From a virus: a DNA stretch of 37,418 nucleotides. The DNA is taken from IMG/VR virus record IMGVR_UViG_3300021792_000005, positions 1-37,418 of that record. One strand, 5' to 3'. Below are positions 17,701 through 26,814 of the stretch, piece by piece; positions within the stretch are counted from its first letter, which is position 1, and every line of letters starts with the position of its first letter. A program made the translations under genes and the position numbers. A model generated the notes under the pieces. That model worked only from the letters and a program-made list of their open reading frames with translations. It ran no database searches and had not been told where the DNA came from.

Positions 17701-20700
17701 AAAGAACGTGCTGTAAAACGTGCTATATTAGGTGATACGTCTAAAGCTAATCTTCATGCTGCTGGACCTTTAGGAAGTAGTCTTGATATAAAAGATGCAG
17801 CTAAAGTTATAGTTCAAAATAGAGCTACACAGAAGATGTTCCCTGGCTCTAAAGTTGTAATGGTAGATAATCTATATAATACTTTAGGACAAGAGGCTTA
17901 CGGTTATACACTTGCTGCAACTAGATTTATAGATAAAGATGCGTTTGATCAAGGTCATGTTCAAATGCACGAAATATCACACGTTTATTATGCTTTAACT
18001 AAAGATGATCCTGCTACTAAGCGTATGGTTGAATTTGTCATGAAGAACAAATCTTTCATGAATGAAATTGAATCAATGTATCATGACAGAGTTCTTTATA
18101 AGCTAAACGAAGAAGAAGTAGCTAAACAGCCACAGGTAGTTCAAGATGCTATCAATAATAAATTTGGTCATAATAGAAGTGAAGATTTATCATTCAATAA
18201 TGCTGAACACCCAAATCTTAAAATGGATGATTTAGTAGATATGGGATTGATTGAAAAACTTCCAATGGAGCAACAACATGAACTACTAGAAGAAGCATTT
18301 GTTATTACTCTTGAAGAGCCATTAAATAATCAATACACTAATCTATTCACTGAAAGAAACCATGTAGAGAAAATTAAAATGTTCTCTAAGAAATGGTGGA
18401 AAGGTATTAAAGAGCAATCTGAAAAACATGCTTATAATATTAAAGAAGTTGAGCAATCATTACTTAAAGGTAAAGATGTTAATCAGGCTGACTTACAACA
18501 ATACATATTAGATAGTTTCGTTAAAGAACGTAATGAATTTGTTGGTACAGAGGGTAGAGCATCTAGACCTTCTCAAACTAAGTATTACCAAGAAGTTAGA
18601 AAAGCTAAGAATGAAATCGCTGCTAGTATCATTAATGGTATTAGTGCATTGCGTAAAGCTAAAGATAAAGGCAATGAAAAGCTTTTATTCAAATCTAATA
18701 AACATGGTAAGCGAAGTTTGGAAGATGTATTTGAGCATGACATACAAGAGTACATAGAGAGAACTACAGAAGAATCTTCTGAAACTACACCTATGGAAAG
18801 TAGTGTTATGGCTAACTTAGAAAACAACAACCATATAGACATGAGTACGTTTAGTAAGTTGCTTAAAACATTTACTCAATACAGAAACAAACTTACTGGC
18901 GTTGAAGATGTAAAATTAAATGGTGCTGAAATAACGCAAGAACTTAGAAATATTGCTAAACGTTCTGATAGTGCTGTTGATTTCATATACGACTTTAGAA
19001 CATCTAGCAATAAAAACATACAGGAATTCTTTAAGTTCTTAGAGCGTAAGAATAGTGTAGCTACAAATGCAGAACTAGTAGGATTACATATAATGTTAAA
19101 AGGTTCTGTTGCAGAATCTGGCTTTACTATAAATATTGCTAACAATGGAAGTTTATCTATTAAACATGCAACTAATAATAGAAACACTGCATTAGTCCAA
19201 AAGGTATTTAACAACATTAAATATCAAGGAGAAAATGCATCTAGTTTTGAGCAATGGGCTAAAGAGGGCAGACATCAGAATAATCCTGAAATGTTGAATT
19301 ACGAAACTGTCAAGCATACTCTTAATAAGCTATTCAAGAAAGAGCCATTGACTACAGAAGAAATGAAAGACTTCTTATCATCTGTATTCGCAAATGACCC
19401 TAACTTTAAAGTTGATCAAGTTGTAGCTGCTAATGCTGTACTGCATAATGGACAACAGTTTACTATTGGCGAACTAGCAACAGACATATTCCACAAGAAC
19501 ATGATACCTAATATAGCTAGGAGTAATAAATACAATCCTTCTAGTATCGAGTCTATAACTAGATATTTCTTCAATGGTGGATATGATATGAAACCATTGT
19601 TTGATGCTGTAGTTGCAGAAAATCAAAAATACGTTGCTAATGATACTGCTATAAGTGCAGAGAATAATCAAGTGTCTTTATTTAATAAGACAAATGAAAT
19701 GTATGTTACTGCTGATAATATGGTTCATGATGTTGTAAATAACAAAATGAGTTATAAGGAGTTTAAAGAGAAATATCATGGCAAGAGAACTAGCAATGAT
19801 ATACTTCAAGAAATGTATGAACAGGCAGAAAAATTTCATAGAATTAATATCCAATTAGATTCTGGTATTAAGAATAACATGAATGGTAAGTCATTAGAGT
19901 TTAAACATAAAACTGATGATGTTGTTGCTATGTCTGAATTCCTTTTATTCTTAAAAGGTAAGGGTGGTAAATTCTTGAATTCTGTTTCTCAAAACTCTGA
20001 CTCTCCTCGTAAGTATTACATAGAAGTTCCTAAGTTAGATACTAGTGGTAAAAAAGAGAAAAACGTACTTAAACGTATAGAGAATAAAATGAAAGCCAAT
20101 GAGCCTAATATAGACCATAAGGCTTACATGGATGCTATTAAAAATGATTTAGTAGAATTTAAACAATTCATTAAAAACAACAAGCAATTCCTACACTCTA
20201 TTAAAGGAGGTAAAGATTTGCCTGATGCTAAATGGGAACAAATAGCACAAGATTATTTCTATTCTTCATTAATAAATGCACAAGAGGCTGCTGAAATATT
20301 TACTCCCGGAGTAAAGATGGCAGAAATAGTTAAGCGTTCTAAAGGATTAGGTTCTCCTAGATTACCTATTGATAAGAATACTAAACTTGACCAAATCTTC
20401 ATGGAGGATATACCAGGTAAAGATGGATTTACAACTAATGATGGTGCATCATTTATACTCCCTAGCACTGCTAAGAGAATACAAGATGCTTATGGTCATT
20501 TATTCCCTGTTGGTAAAGCGTTTAAGTTCGTAGGGTATGGTAGAAACAAGTCTGGTAACATAGACTATAACAAAGCAATGACATTTGTATTGTCTGACCA
20601 ATTTATTAAAGAAAACCCTAAGTATGCTAGAGTTAAAAGACTACTAGAGGAACGTGAAGAGGCTTATTTGATACAGAAAGGATTGCGAACAGGTAGAACT

Positions 20701-23700
20701 GCTCATGAGCCATTTGGAATGGGTACAGAACAATACATTGGTATTGCTACTGCTGTTTCGGGTGTTAAAACTGGTGGTTCAAGAGTTAAAGAAAATACTG
20801 TTCCACTTGAATTCTTAATGAGTGGTGAAAAGTATTTCGAAAAGAATGCAGAGAAGCTATACGAACAAGCACATATAGCAATAGAAAATGCTAATGATGT
20901 AAATGGAAAATTCGTAGGTACATCAGGAGAAGGATTTGGTATTCAAGGATTAATGGATAAAGAATATACTCAAAGTGTATTCCCAACCCAAGCACATTCT
21001 GCTTTAATGACTGGAACTAATTATCGTGGAGATTTGCATATGTCTGAACATATACAAAGAACTATAAACGATATAATGGCTAGTAATCTAGGCAAGGCTT
21101 TAGATACTCTAGGTAAAGATCCAAAAGATTTTATAGTTAAAAATCTAGACCCTGATAAAACTGATTTAGCTACATATAACTTATTAGCTGACCAAGAATT
21201 ATCTACGCAGTTGCCATTCATAAAGCACTCTGCTGATAATATGATTACCAATTATATTAAAAAGACTGGTAATAAGCTTAAATCACCAGGTACTATAGGT
21301 TTTGAATCATCTGATTATGGATTTACTGCTGACCAAAAATTAAATGGGTATAGCATCAAGGATGGAAAAATTATAGGTGCAGGTATTAAATTACCTTACT
21401 CTATGAAAGGTAAGGTTAAAGTAGGTGATACTGTATTTGCTACTCGTATTCCATCACACGGATTACAGACTACAGGTATGTTTGTAGTTAAAGGTTTCCA
21501 TGATGAGGCACAAGGTCAAATGGTTTCTGCATCAAATGAATTCTCTAGAATTGTAGGTTCTGATAATGATGGTGATGCTCTGTATATAAATACTAGAGGT
21601 AAGAAAGGAGATCCATTCAATAAAGTAATGGATGCTCTGCAAGAATTCTATTCTAGACCTGAACTAAAAGAAACACTAGAAACTCCTATTAACATGAAAG
21701 CTATGGTTAATGAAGCTATTGCTAGAATGAAAGAAGTTGATGGTGTAGAGTTTAGTGATGGTTCTGAAATAGTAATGCCATTTACTCCTATGGCTAGAGC
21801 TAAAGCACAAACAGATACAGTTAATGCTAAACAATTAGTAGGTGCTGCGAACGTTGTCCATGTAGTTAGTAATTACTTTGCTACTTATGGTATAGAGAGT
21901 GCTTTAAACTTCGACCTTAATGGTACTAAGTTAGATGCCAAGTTTAAAGATGGCGGTGTAGATGCTAATGGTAAATATGTTCATGACCAATCTAATACTC
22001 ATAAGACTGCAATGCTTATGAATATAGTAATGGATAATGCCAACAATAAAGATGCTACTAAACTAGGTATATCATCTGAAAACTTAATGGCATCAGCATT
22101 ACTTACTAGACTAGGTGCTAGTTATGGAGATATAGCTATACTTAACAATTCTAAAGCTGGTAGAGCATGGGTTAAAGCCGTTAAAGAACTTAATAACCCA
22201 TTAACTGCAGGACAATCTTCTCTTAAAGATGTTGCCAATAGAGCATTAGAAATATTAGGCGTTAAGAAGAATAGAAAAGCTAGTAACAAAATAGATTATA
22301 GCAATATTAATGACCCAAATAATATGGCTAATATTATAAATCTATACAGTAAACTAGATGCTGCTACTCATGAAATCAATATTGTAAACAAAATTATATC
22401 TGGACACAATAAATTAAATTCAGATGTATTCGTACTTGAAAAACAATTAAATGATTTCAATAAGTTATCAGAAGGCAAGAATACTACGTTTAAGCTTAAT
22501 GATAAGTTCTTAAACAATCCAACTATCAAAAGATATGTTGATGTATTAAAGAAAACTATTGAAGTGAATAAGAAGAACTCTCAAACTTATAATAACACCA
22601 ATAACAACATTAAACGAGTTATTGAAGAAACTGCTATTAAGGGAGAGGGTCTTACAGAAACTCAAATCAAAAGTTTAACATCTGCATTTGATATTATTTC
22701 TGCAGGTAGATTATTAGGACATAACAAAATGTCTGTAGAAGCATTAAGACAAGCTAAAACAGATGCTATAATAAACTTTGCTAATTATATCGCTGAAGGA
22801 AGATTGGAAAATACAGAAGTATTAAAACAAGTATTCTTCGCTAATAAGCATGGTAATGAACGTTCTATTTCTGTAAACCATAACTTGTTTAAAAATGAGA
22901 ATGGTGCTAGTAAAGAAGTATTTGATTTAGCTAGAGAAGAGTTTGGAAATCTACCTAATGAAATAAAGGAAGATTTAATTACTTATGATTTACTTGAAAA
23001 TGGTTTCCAAGGCAATAAGAGTTTCTCTTATTTATTCGACAAACCTACTCTTAAAGAAATGAGTAAGAATGCAGATAAACTTCTTAGAAATAAGAATGAA
23101 GATACTCCTGGTGGAATACAGGAAAAGATGTTCTATAAAATACTTAAAGTTAGACCTGATTTAATATCTATGGCAGATAATAAAATAGTAAAGATTGGTG
23201 GTAAGTTTAAGTATCAACCTAATACTCCTGTTACTTCTGATATGATTAAGATATTAGAGAAAGGTACTATAGTTAGAAAAATGTTCTCTGGAAGAAAAGA
23301 CTCTAATGGTAAACCTATAAAAGTAATAGGTAAATGGGTTAATCCTAGTAAAGAGAGAGTTTTACAAATTCTTGATGAGAATGGATATAGAACAAAAGAA
23401 GAATTCTTAAATGAATGGAAGAAAGCTAATGATGGCAGATTGAATAGTCAAGCATCTACTAAGCATATCATTAACCTTGAAAAGATTGCTAAACAAATAG
23501 CACTTGAAGGTCATTACAAAGAAATGGCTGAAATAAGCAATAAGTCTTGGGGTAATGATAATGCAGACCTTATAGCTATTGATAGAGGAACTATTAAACC
23601 TAGTAGTCCTAATGGTAAGCCAACAGTTAGAGTTAAAGCTAGAACTAAAGAAGTAAGTAAACTTACTCCTGAACAACAAAAAGCTTTAAATGCTTTAGGT

Positions 23701-26100
23701 GGCTTAAAAAAAAAAGGTAATTCTCTAGGTAGAGCGTCTAGAACTAATATCGAATATTATAAATATAGAGATAAAATAGACGAGAAAACATATAAGACTT
23801 TAAACCCACATTCGAGTAGAAAGGCTTATGAGAATTACACTAGACAATATGATAAAGCTAAAAAAGTATTCCATGAGCATATTGCCAATGGTAAAGTACA
23901 AAGCTTATCAGATGCTAAATTAAAAGAATTGTGGACAGAAACAGCTAAACTTGATGGTTTGGCTGGTTCTGTTGCAACTACTCCATTAGCAATAGAACGT
24001 GCTAGACGTGATGCTATTGAACAATTAAATTTTATTAAGGAAAAGACAGGAGTAGATGTTACTCCAAATGGGAAGGATATGACTGCTTTACAAAAGTGGT
24101 TAGGTTCTAATAATATACCACAAGACTTTCCTGCATTACAAAGATTAGTTAGAAATGCAGAGGTGCATTTTAATAAGTTTATTCGAGAAAGGAATAAATA
24201 TTATGACAGGATAGATGCTGTAACTAAAGCATTGTATAAGGAAAAGTTCGGTGGTGGATTAAGTTATTTTAATGCCAAACATAATCCATTTGCATCAAAA
24301 AGCATATATGAAAAACTATATGGTAATTTAGTCATGAATGAACGTGGCGTAGATGCCAATGGTAATAAGTTCGATAACTTCAAATTGAAGCCTAGAGACG
24401 AAATCATGAACTTATATAATAATGGTAAAATAAGTAAAGCTGAATTAGATTACTATAATGTATTTGATGAGGTCCTTAAAGAACTAGCACCATTCAATAA
24501 TTCTAAATTGGGATTAAGAACAGATTATATCCCACACACGCAAGCATCAAACTATGAAGCATTTGCTAATAGAGGTATGCTAGGTATGTATATGAACATG
24601 AAAGGTTCTGATTTTAGAATTGGAGATGCTAAAGTTAGTGGACTTAATCCAGCTACAGGTAAGATAGAAACTATGGAGTTTAGAAAGTTTAAAGATTTGT
24701 ATGCTACAGTTTCTAAGAGTGAATTAAAGAACAACCCTAAGTACAGTATAGAATATGCTAAAATACGCTCAAAAGCTAAACGTTTTACTGAAAAAGGCAT
24801 CAATGAAGATGGAAGTAGAATTGTTATTAGTAAAGATGAAATTAACTCTTTACTAGACCAAGGCTCTTTAAATAGATTTGAAAAGTCAAGAAGTAAAACT
24901 GCATCAGATATGCCAAGTATGGACTTGAACAAAGCACTAATAGACTATGTTCACACTTCATTATTCAATAACGGTAATAGTAATATTGAAGGAATGAAAT
25001 CTATGCAAATGGAAATGGATGGTATAATAGCGGAGTTTGACCAATTAGGTTATAAAAATGCTAAGGAATATGTACAGAAAGTATGGAAGGACAAATTCTT
25101 ATCAGGTGTTAAGCCTACAAGTTTTGTTGGAAAGGCAGGAGATAAAGCTATACGTGCTGGTGTTACATATACTTTATTTAAAGGATTGGCATTTAATTAT
25201 GGAATTGCTGTCGGAAATATAATAGTAGGAAAGTATCAAAACATTAGAAATGCTGGTGGTAAGGCTTGGGCATTAGGAGAGAAAAGATTTTATGGAATTG
25301 ACAAATTAAGAACTCCTAAAGAGTATATTGAACATATGCAGAAAGTTCAAAAGATATTAAAGGACAGTGGTTTTATGGCTCAAAATATATATGATGATAT
25401 TAATCTTGAACAAAAGCACAATGTCTTTAATGTATTAGAAAGTCTTGCTCTTGGTGGTATGATTTATTCTGAAAAGGTAATTCAACAACCACATTTCTTA
25501 GGATTGCTTACTGAAAAAGAATGGAACTCTTATGATTCGAAAGGTAATTTAAAGCCAGGAGAGAAAGGTATTACACCTGAAAGGCAAATGGAAATTGAAG
25601 ATGAGGTTAAACGTTCTCATGGTAGAGGTTACCAAATGTCAGACCAACGTTTAGTTTCTCTATATTCATTCGGACAGGCATTTATGCAGTTCAGTAGATA
25701 TATTCCATCAATGTTTGAAGAACGTTTCGGATATGAAAACATTAACATCTATGGACAGAAACAAATAGGTTCTTTAAGACAATTTGGTAGAGTAGCTGAG
25801 GCTTATGCTAAAGGAGATATTAGTCCTAAAGAATTCAATGAATTCTATTCTAAGTTAGATGATGCTAACAAGAAAGCACTTAGAAGTGCATTGGTAGGAA
25901 TGGGAATGATTGTAATGGCTGGAATAGTAATGGCTAGTGGAGATAAAGACGATAAGCGTAGGTATTATGCTAAAGGATTGATTTCTGATGCTAATATAGC
26001 TATGCACCCAAATAGATTAGTTAAAAAACTACATCCACCTGTAGCACATACAGGGGAAGATTTCGCTAAGAATTTACTAGGAATGTTAGGAATGGAATAA
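14773..26100 (+). CDS. Giant virion protein with zincin and RNA-polymerase-like modules, 3775 aa
   Basis: About 0.4 MDa. An acidic N-terminus (1-75) is followed by a Gly/Ala-rich hydrophobic zone (about 95-330; membrane-like near 177-192) and a Lys/Glu coil (about 560-760). HEISH at 1066-1070 is a zinc-metallopeptidase motif, with a possible third ligand in LLEEAF near 1173. The SGVKTGGSRVK stretch around 1996-2006 may be the Lys-bearing beta-like barrel of a two-barrel RNA polymerase. RIPSHG (from 2225) leading to GSDNDGDALYI (Asp2264, 2266, 2268) fits the beta-prime DxDGD metal site, and a conserved-looking QLVGAANVVHVV (2354-2365) follows. C-terminal parts have hydrophobic segments at about 3462-3485 and 3705-3722. 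Known biology: crAss-like phages carry DxDxD polymerases in the virion. I infer ejection with the genome and early transcription. An A10 tract at 23706-23715 may yield a shorter form. The polymerase call is by motif only. Confidence 0.75.
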   Translation: MPTFEELLKQDEGYQEQVNQQEDQQQFDEQVAYNDDDLTVDPNLLLDENETENLGEQLINDDANPTMVDGENAPLPESDITSSKFTDMDLSERTARSLIAGSAEVVDGIGDIINGVGNQIGFSDVNGNWLGNAIKDTVEGMDEEYANYVPEELRNITSFSAMANPEFWTDNVAKGVPFLLAFMAGGEAGSMLGEGLLKSGLGALERKAIKNSFVRGIVGESSTTLAGAVSGAGETVMSGTGSGMMKALLKSSGELTTTGSVAANMIGGGVATNQLNAALQASAAIKVAKDEKDELGRRLFTDEQISQIGSDTYKMNTAWMAVDMLNWGVTFGKLGKQLRTTAVKAPGVITEQGAKVFGKNMYNFLSKGSKVASSVAFGVTESQLQLSFYNWTVKRANELAKSGRELKFSEFVESLATSKEDKDTTSFGDFFTSDENMATRTMATAFGMIPSAIKSIIDVRAKEQAHINERGELVNEHLANADQIAALKYLQEEYKKNLIMDAVAEGKEKDIPKTIDDLIKRGVIDEKERQPILDQANEYIEKYNEAVELKNEGVNALFRNMVHRDIKKDNLKESRALRQEKIKKVQENDALTEDAKRTAIENIDKNFDKADQALMKEITDHEVFINSLITGKTRKESIAEGLSEKEAEKYLGKDDRTKSKDAKEEEKGFFQRIKDSFNKTKEKIEDKSEEAKEEKPKEYVPIENIEDVPETFTYNEVEYSKGKDGEFVSIKDDVPVTHTSDEILDLYNKKGKEDFKAENKDLEPEDFAERDVYDDNVLNYAKEYAYQRDVVNKDGYSNVPLISAISMIEQKGGDVRNLEKIIDDHIANSEGNQLEYWEKVKEQYENAGNREFESIVQDARKFNDHFTEDVINTTNEKNAPLIEEMNAKIAQEQADAKNTSEYRRLDEEGQLEFLQEIEDKVVDSYQERLNEKAYKQFDNQLSDNYFETHNERTATERKGFARHDENLFDNVIDAKVKERAVKRAILGDTSKANLHAAGPLGSSLDIKDAAKVIVQNRATQKMFPGSKVVMVDNLYNTLGQEAYGYTLAATRFIDKDAFDQGHVQMHEISHVYYALTKDDPATKRMVEFVMKNKSFMNEIESMYHDRVLYKLNEEEVAKQPQVVQDAINNKFGHNRSEDLSFNNAEHPNLKMDDLVDMGLIEKLPMEQQHELLEEAFVITLEEPLNNQYTNLFTERNHVEKIKMFSKKWWKGIKEQSEKHAYNIKEVEQSLLKGKDVNQADLQQYILDSFVKERNEFVGTEGRASRPSQTKYYQEVRKAKNEIAASIINGISALRKAKDKGNEKLLFKSNKHGKRSLEDVFEHDIQEYIERTTEESSETTPMESSVMANLENNNHIDMSTFSKLLKTFTQYRNKLTGVEDVKLNGAEITQELRNIAKRSDSAVDFIYDFRTSSNKNIQEFFKFLERKNSVATNAELVGLHIMLKGSVAESGFTINIANNGSLSIKHATNNRNTALVQKVFNNIKYQGENASSFEQWAKEGRHQNNPEMLNYETVKHTLNKLFKKEPLTTEEMKDFLSSVFANDPNFKVDQVVAANAVLHNGQQFTIGELATDIFHKNMIPNIARSNKYNPSSIESITRYFFNGGYDMKPLFDAVVAENQKYVANDTAISAENNQVSLFNKTNEMYVTADNMVHDVVNNKMSYKEFKEKYHGKRTSNDILQEMYEQAEKFHRINIQLDSGIKNNMNGKSLEFKHKTDDVVAMSEFLLFLKGKGGKFLNSVSQNSDSPRKYYIEVPKLDTSGKKEKNVLKRIENKMKANEPNIDHKAYMDAIKNDLVEFKQFIKNNKQFLHSIKGGKDLPDAKWEQIAQDYFYSSLINAQEAAEIFTPGVKMAEIVKRSKGLGSPRLPIDKNTKLDQIFMEDIPGKDGFTTNDGASFILPSTAKRIQDAYGHLFPVGKAFKFVGYGRNKSGNIDYNKAMTFVLSDQFIKENPKYARVKRLLEEREEAYLIQKGLRTGRTAHEPFGMGTEQYIGIATAVSGVKTGGSRVKENTVPLEFLMSGEKYFEKNAEKLYEQAHIAIENANDVNGKFVGTSGEGFGIQGLMDKEYTQSVFPTQAHSALMTGTNYRGDLHMSEHIQRTINDIMASNLGKALDTLGKDPKDFIVKNLDPDKTDLATYNLLADQELSTQLPFIKHSADNMITNYIKKTGNKLKSPGTIGFESSDYGFTADQKLNGYSIKDGKIIGAGIKLPYSMKGKVKVGDTVFATRIPSHGLQTTGMFVVKGFHDEAQGQMVSASNEFSRIVGSDNDGDALYINTRGKKGDPFNKVMDALQEFYSRPELKETLETPINMKAMVNEAIARMKEVDGVEFSDGSEIVMPFTPMARAKAQTDTVNAKQLVGAANVVHVVSNYFATYGIESALNFDLNGTKLDAKFKDGGVDANGKYVHDQSNTHKTAMLMNIVMDNANNKDATKLGISSENLMASALLTRLGASYGDIAILNNSKAGRAWVKAVKELNNPLTAGQSSLKDVANRALEILGVKKNRKASNKIDYSNINDPNNMANIINLYSKLDAATHEINIVNKIISGHNKLNSDVFVLEKQLNDFNKLSEGKNTTFKLNDKFLNNPTIKRYVDVLKKTIEVNKKNSQTYNNTNNNIKRVIEETAIKGEGLTETQIKSLTSAFDIISAGRLLGHNKMSVEALRQAKTDAIINFANYIAEGRLENTEVLKQVFFANKHGNERSISVNHNLFKNENGASKEVFDLAREEFGNLPNEIKEDLITYDLLENGFQGNKSFSYLFDKPTLKEMSKNADKLLRNKNEDTPGGIQEKMFYKILKVRPDLISMADNKIVKIGGKFKYQPNTPVTSDMIKILEKGTIVRKMFSGRKDSNGKPIKVIGKWVNPSKERVLQILDENGYRTKEEFLNEWKKANDGRLNSQASTKHIINLEKIAKQIALEGHYKEMAEISNKSWGNDNADLIAIDRGTIKPSSPNGKPTVRVKARTKEVSKLTPEQQKALNALGGLKKKGNSLGRASRTNIEYYKYRDKIDEKTYKTLNPHSSRKAYENYTRQYDKAKKVFHEHIANGKVQSLSDAKLKELWTETAKLDGLAGSVATTPLAIERARRDAIEQLNFIKEKTGVDVTPNGKDMTALQKWLGSNNIPQDFPALQRLVRNAEVHFNKFIRERNKYYDRIDAVTKALYKEKFGGGLSYFNAKHNPFASKSIYEKLYGNLVMNERGVDANGNKFDNFKLKPRDEIMNLYNNGKISKAELDYYNVFDEVLKELAPFNNSKLGLRTDYIPHTQASNYEAFANRGMLGMYMNMKGSDFRIGDAKVSGLNPATGKIETMEFRKFKDLYATVSKSELKNNPKYSIEYAKIRSKAKRFTEKGINEDGSRIVISKDEINSLLDQGSLNRFEKSRSKTASDMPSMDLNKALIDYVHTSLFNNGNSNIEGMKSMQMEMDGIIAEFDQLGYKNAKEYVQKVWKDKFLSGVKPTSFVGKAGDKAIRAGVTYTLFKGLAFNYGIAVGNIIVGKYQNIRNAGGKAWALGEKRFYGIDKLRTPKEYIEHMQKVQKILKDSGFMAQNIYDDINLEQKHNVFNVLESLALGGMIYSEKVIQQPHFLGLLTEKEWNSYDSKGNLKPGEKGITPERQMEIEDEVKRSHGRGYQMSDQRLVSLYSFGQAFMQFSRYIPSMFEERFGYENINIYGQKQIGSLRQFGRVAEAYAKGDISPKEFNEFYSKLDDANKKALRSALVGMGMIVMAGIVMASGDKDDKRRYYAKGLISDANIAMHPNRLVKKLHPPVAHTGEDFAKNLLGMLGME
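23706..23715 (+). other. A10 homopolymer, candidate slippage site
   Basis: Ten consecutive A span the end of Leu2978 and Lys2979-2981 in the giant gene, followed by GGTAATTCTCTAGG. One inserted A gives AGG TAA (2982 residues); one deleted A gives AAG GTA ATT CTC TAG (2984 residues). Both products would keep the polymerase-like motifs and lose about 790 C-terminal residues. It is the longest homopolymer I noticed in the gene. Confidence 0.4.
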
Positions 26101-26105
26101 TAAAA

Positions 26106-26137
26106 AAAGGCAACACAGAATTAACTATGTTGCCTTT
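26106..26137. terminator. Bidirectional terminator between convergent blocks
   Basis: A perfect 10-bp inverted repeat (26106-26115 AAAGGCAACA; 26128-26137 TGTTGCCTTT) with a 12-nt loop lies just after the giant gene stop. A-rich sequence on the left and T-rich sequence on the right provide U tracts for transcripts from either side. It sits exactly where the + and - strand gene blocks meet. Confidence 0.8.
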
Positions 26138-26141
26138 AATT

Positions 26142-26231
26142 TTATTTGTCCTTTTTACGTTTCTTTTTCCTATATGAAAATATTTTATAGTATCTAGGTT
26201 TGACTACATACTCTTTTTTTGATTGTTCCAT
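26142..26231 (-). CDS. Small basic peptide, 29 aa
   Basis: An ATG at 26231 opens 29 codons ending TAA at 26142. The start is 4 bp after the dUTPase stop, and the stop is 5 bp from the terminator arm, so the ORF fills the gap exactly. The peptide MEQSKKEYVVKPRYYKIFSY is followed by a strongly basic end (RKKKRKKDK). The charge suggests nucleic-acid or ribosome binding, but no family is known to me. Its spacing and position as last gene of the operon are the evidence; length alone is not significant. Confidence 0.5.
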   Translation of the reverse strand: MEQSKKEYVVKPRYYKIFSYRKKKRKKDK

Positions 26232-26235
26232 AATA

Positions 26236-26814
26236 TTATTTATTGTTTAAACATATTTTATAAGCATCATCTAATGTTATTTTCATAGATGCTTTTTGAT
26301 ATCCATCCCAATCTCCTTTGGCATAAAATCCAATAGGGAATAAACTATTAACTATCCACCCATGTTCAGTTATTAGTTTTAGCTTTTCTTTATCATCTAC
26401 TTTGTCAGTTGAGCCATATCCACCTTCTCCACGTTCTGTTTCAGATAATTCATTAGCCCATTCAGGTTCAATGTTAGGATAAGGCATTATTACAAGCTGA
26501 ACTGCTCTTTCTCCTATATCATATATGTTATAAGATAGTTGATTGAATATGGCCATTATCTCTCCTCTATATCCACTATCTATAACTCCTACAGAATTAG
26601 ATAGTAATAAAGATTTTTTATAAACAGAACTTCTAGGGAATAATAATCCAACGTGTCCTTTTGGGATTTCAACTGCTAACCCGAATTTATATTTAACTAA
26701 TTGGTTGCTGACTTGCTCATAACCTGTAACAGTTAAATCCATACCTGCATCGCCATCTTTGGCGTACTTAGGTAGAACTGCGTTATCGTGTAATTTCTTA
26801 AATTTTACTTTCAT
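26236..26814 (-). CDS. dut: dUTPase (dUTP diphosphatase), 192 aa
   Basis: It hydrolyses dUTP to dUMP and pyrophosphate, keeping uracil out of phage DNA and feeding dTMP synthesis. All five motifs of trimeric dUTPases are present in order: AGMDL (23-27), PRSS (60-63), GVIDSGYRGEI (76-86, catalytic Asp79 and Tyr82), GERAVQLVI (101-109) and RGEGGYGST (128-136). The family normally ends soon after motif V, but here about 55 further residues follow (137-192), with aromatic clusters (WIVNSLFPIGFYAKGDWDGY). This tail may be an added domain. The ATG overlaps the end of the upstream gene by 17 bp, which fits translational coupling in the replication operon. Confidence 0.93.
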   Translation of the reverse strand: MKVKFKKLHDNAVLPKYAKDGDAGMDLTVTGYEQVSNQLVKYKFGLAVEIPKGHVGLLFPRSSVYKKSLLLSNSVGVIDSGYRGEIMAIFNQLSYNIYDIGERAVQLVIMPYPNIEPEWANELSETERGEGGYGSTDKVDDKEKLKLITEHGWIVNSLFPIGFYAKGDWDGYQKASMKITLDDAYKICLNNK

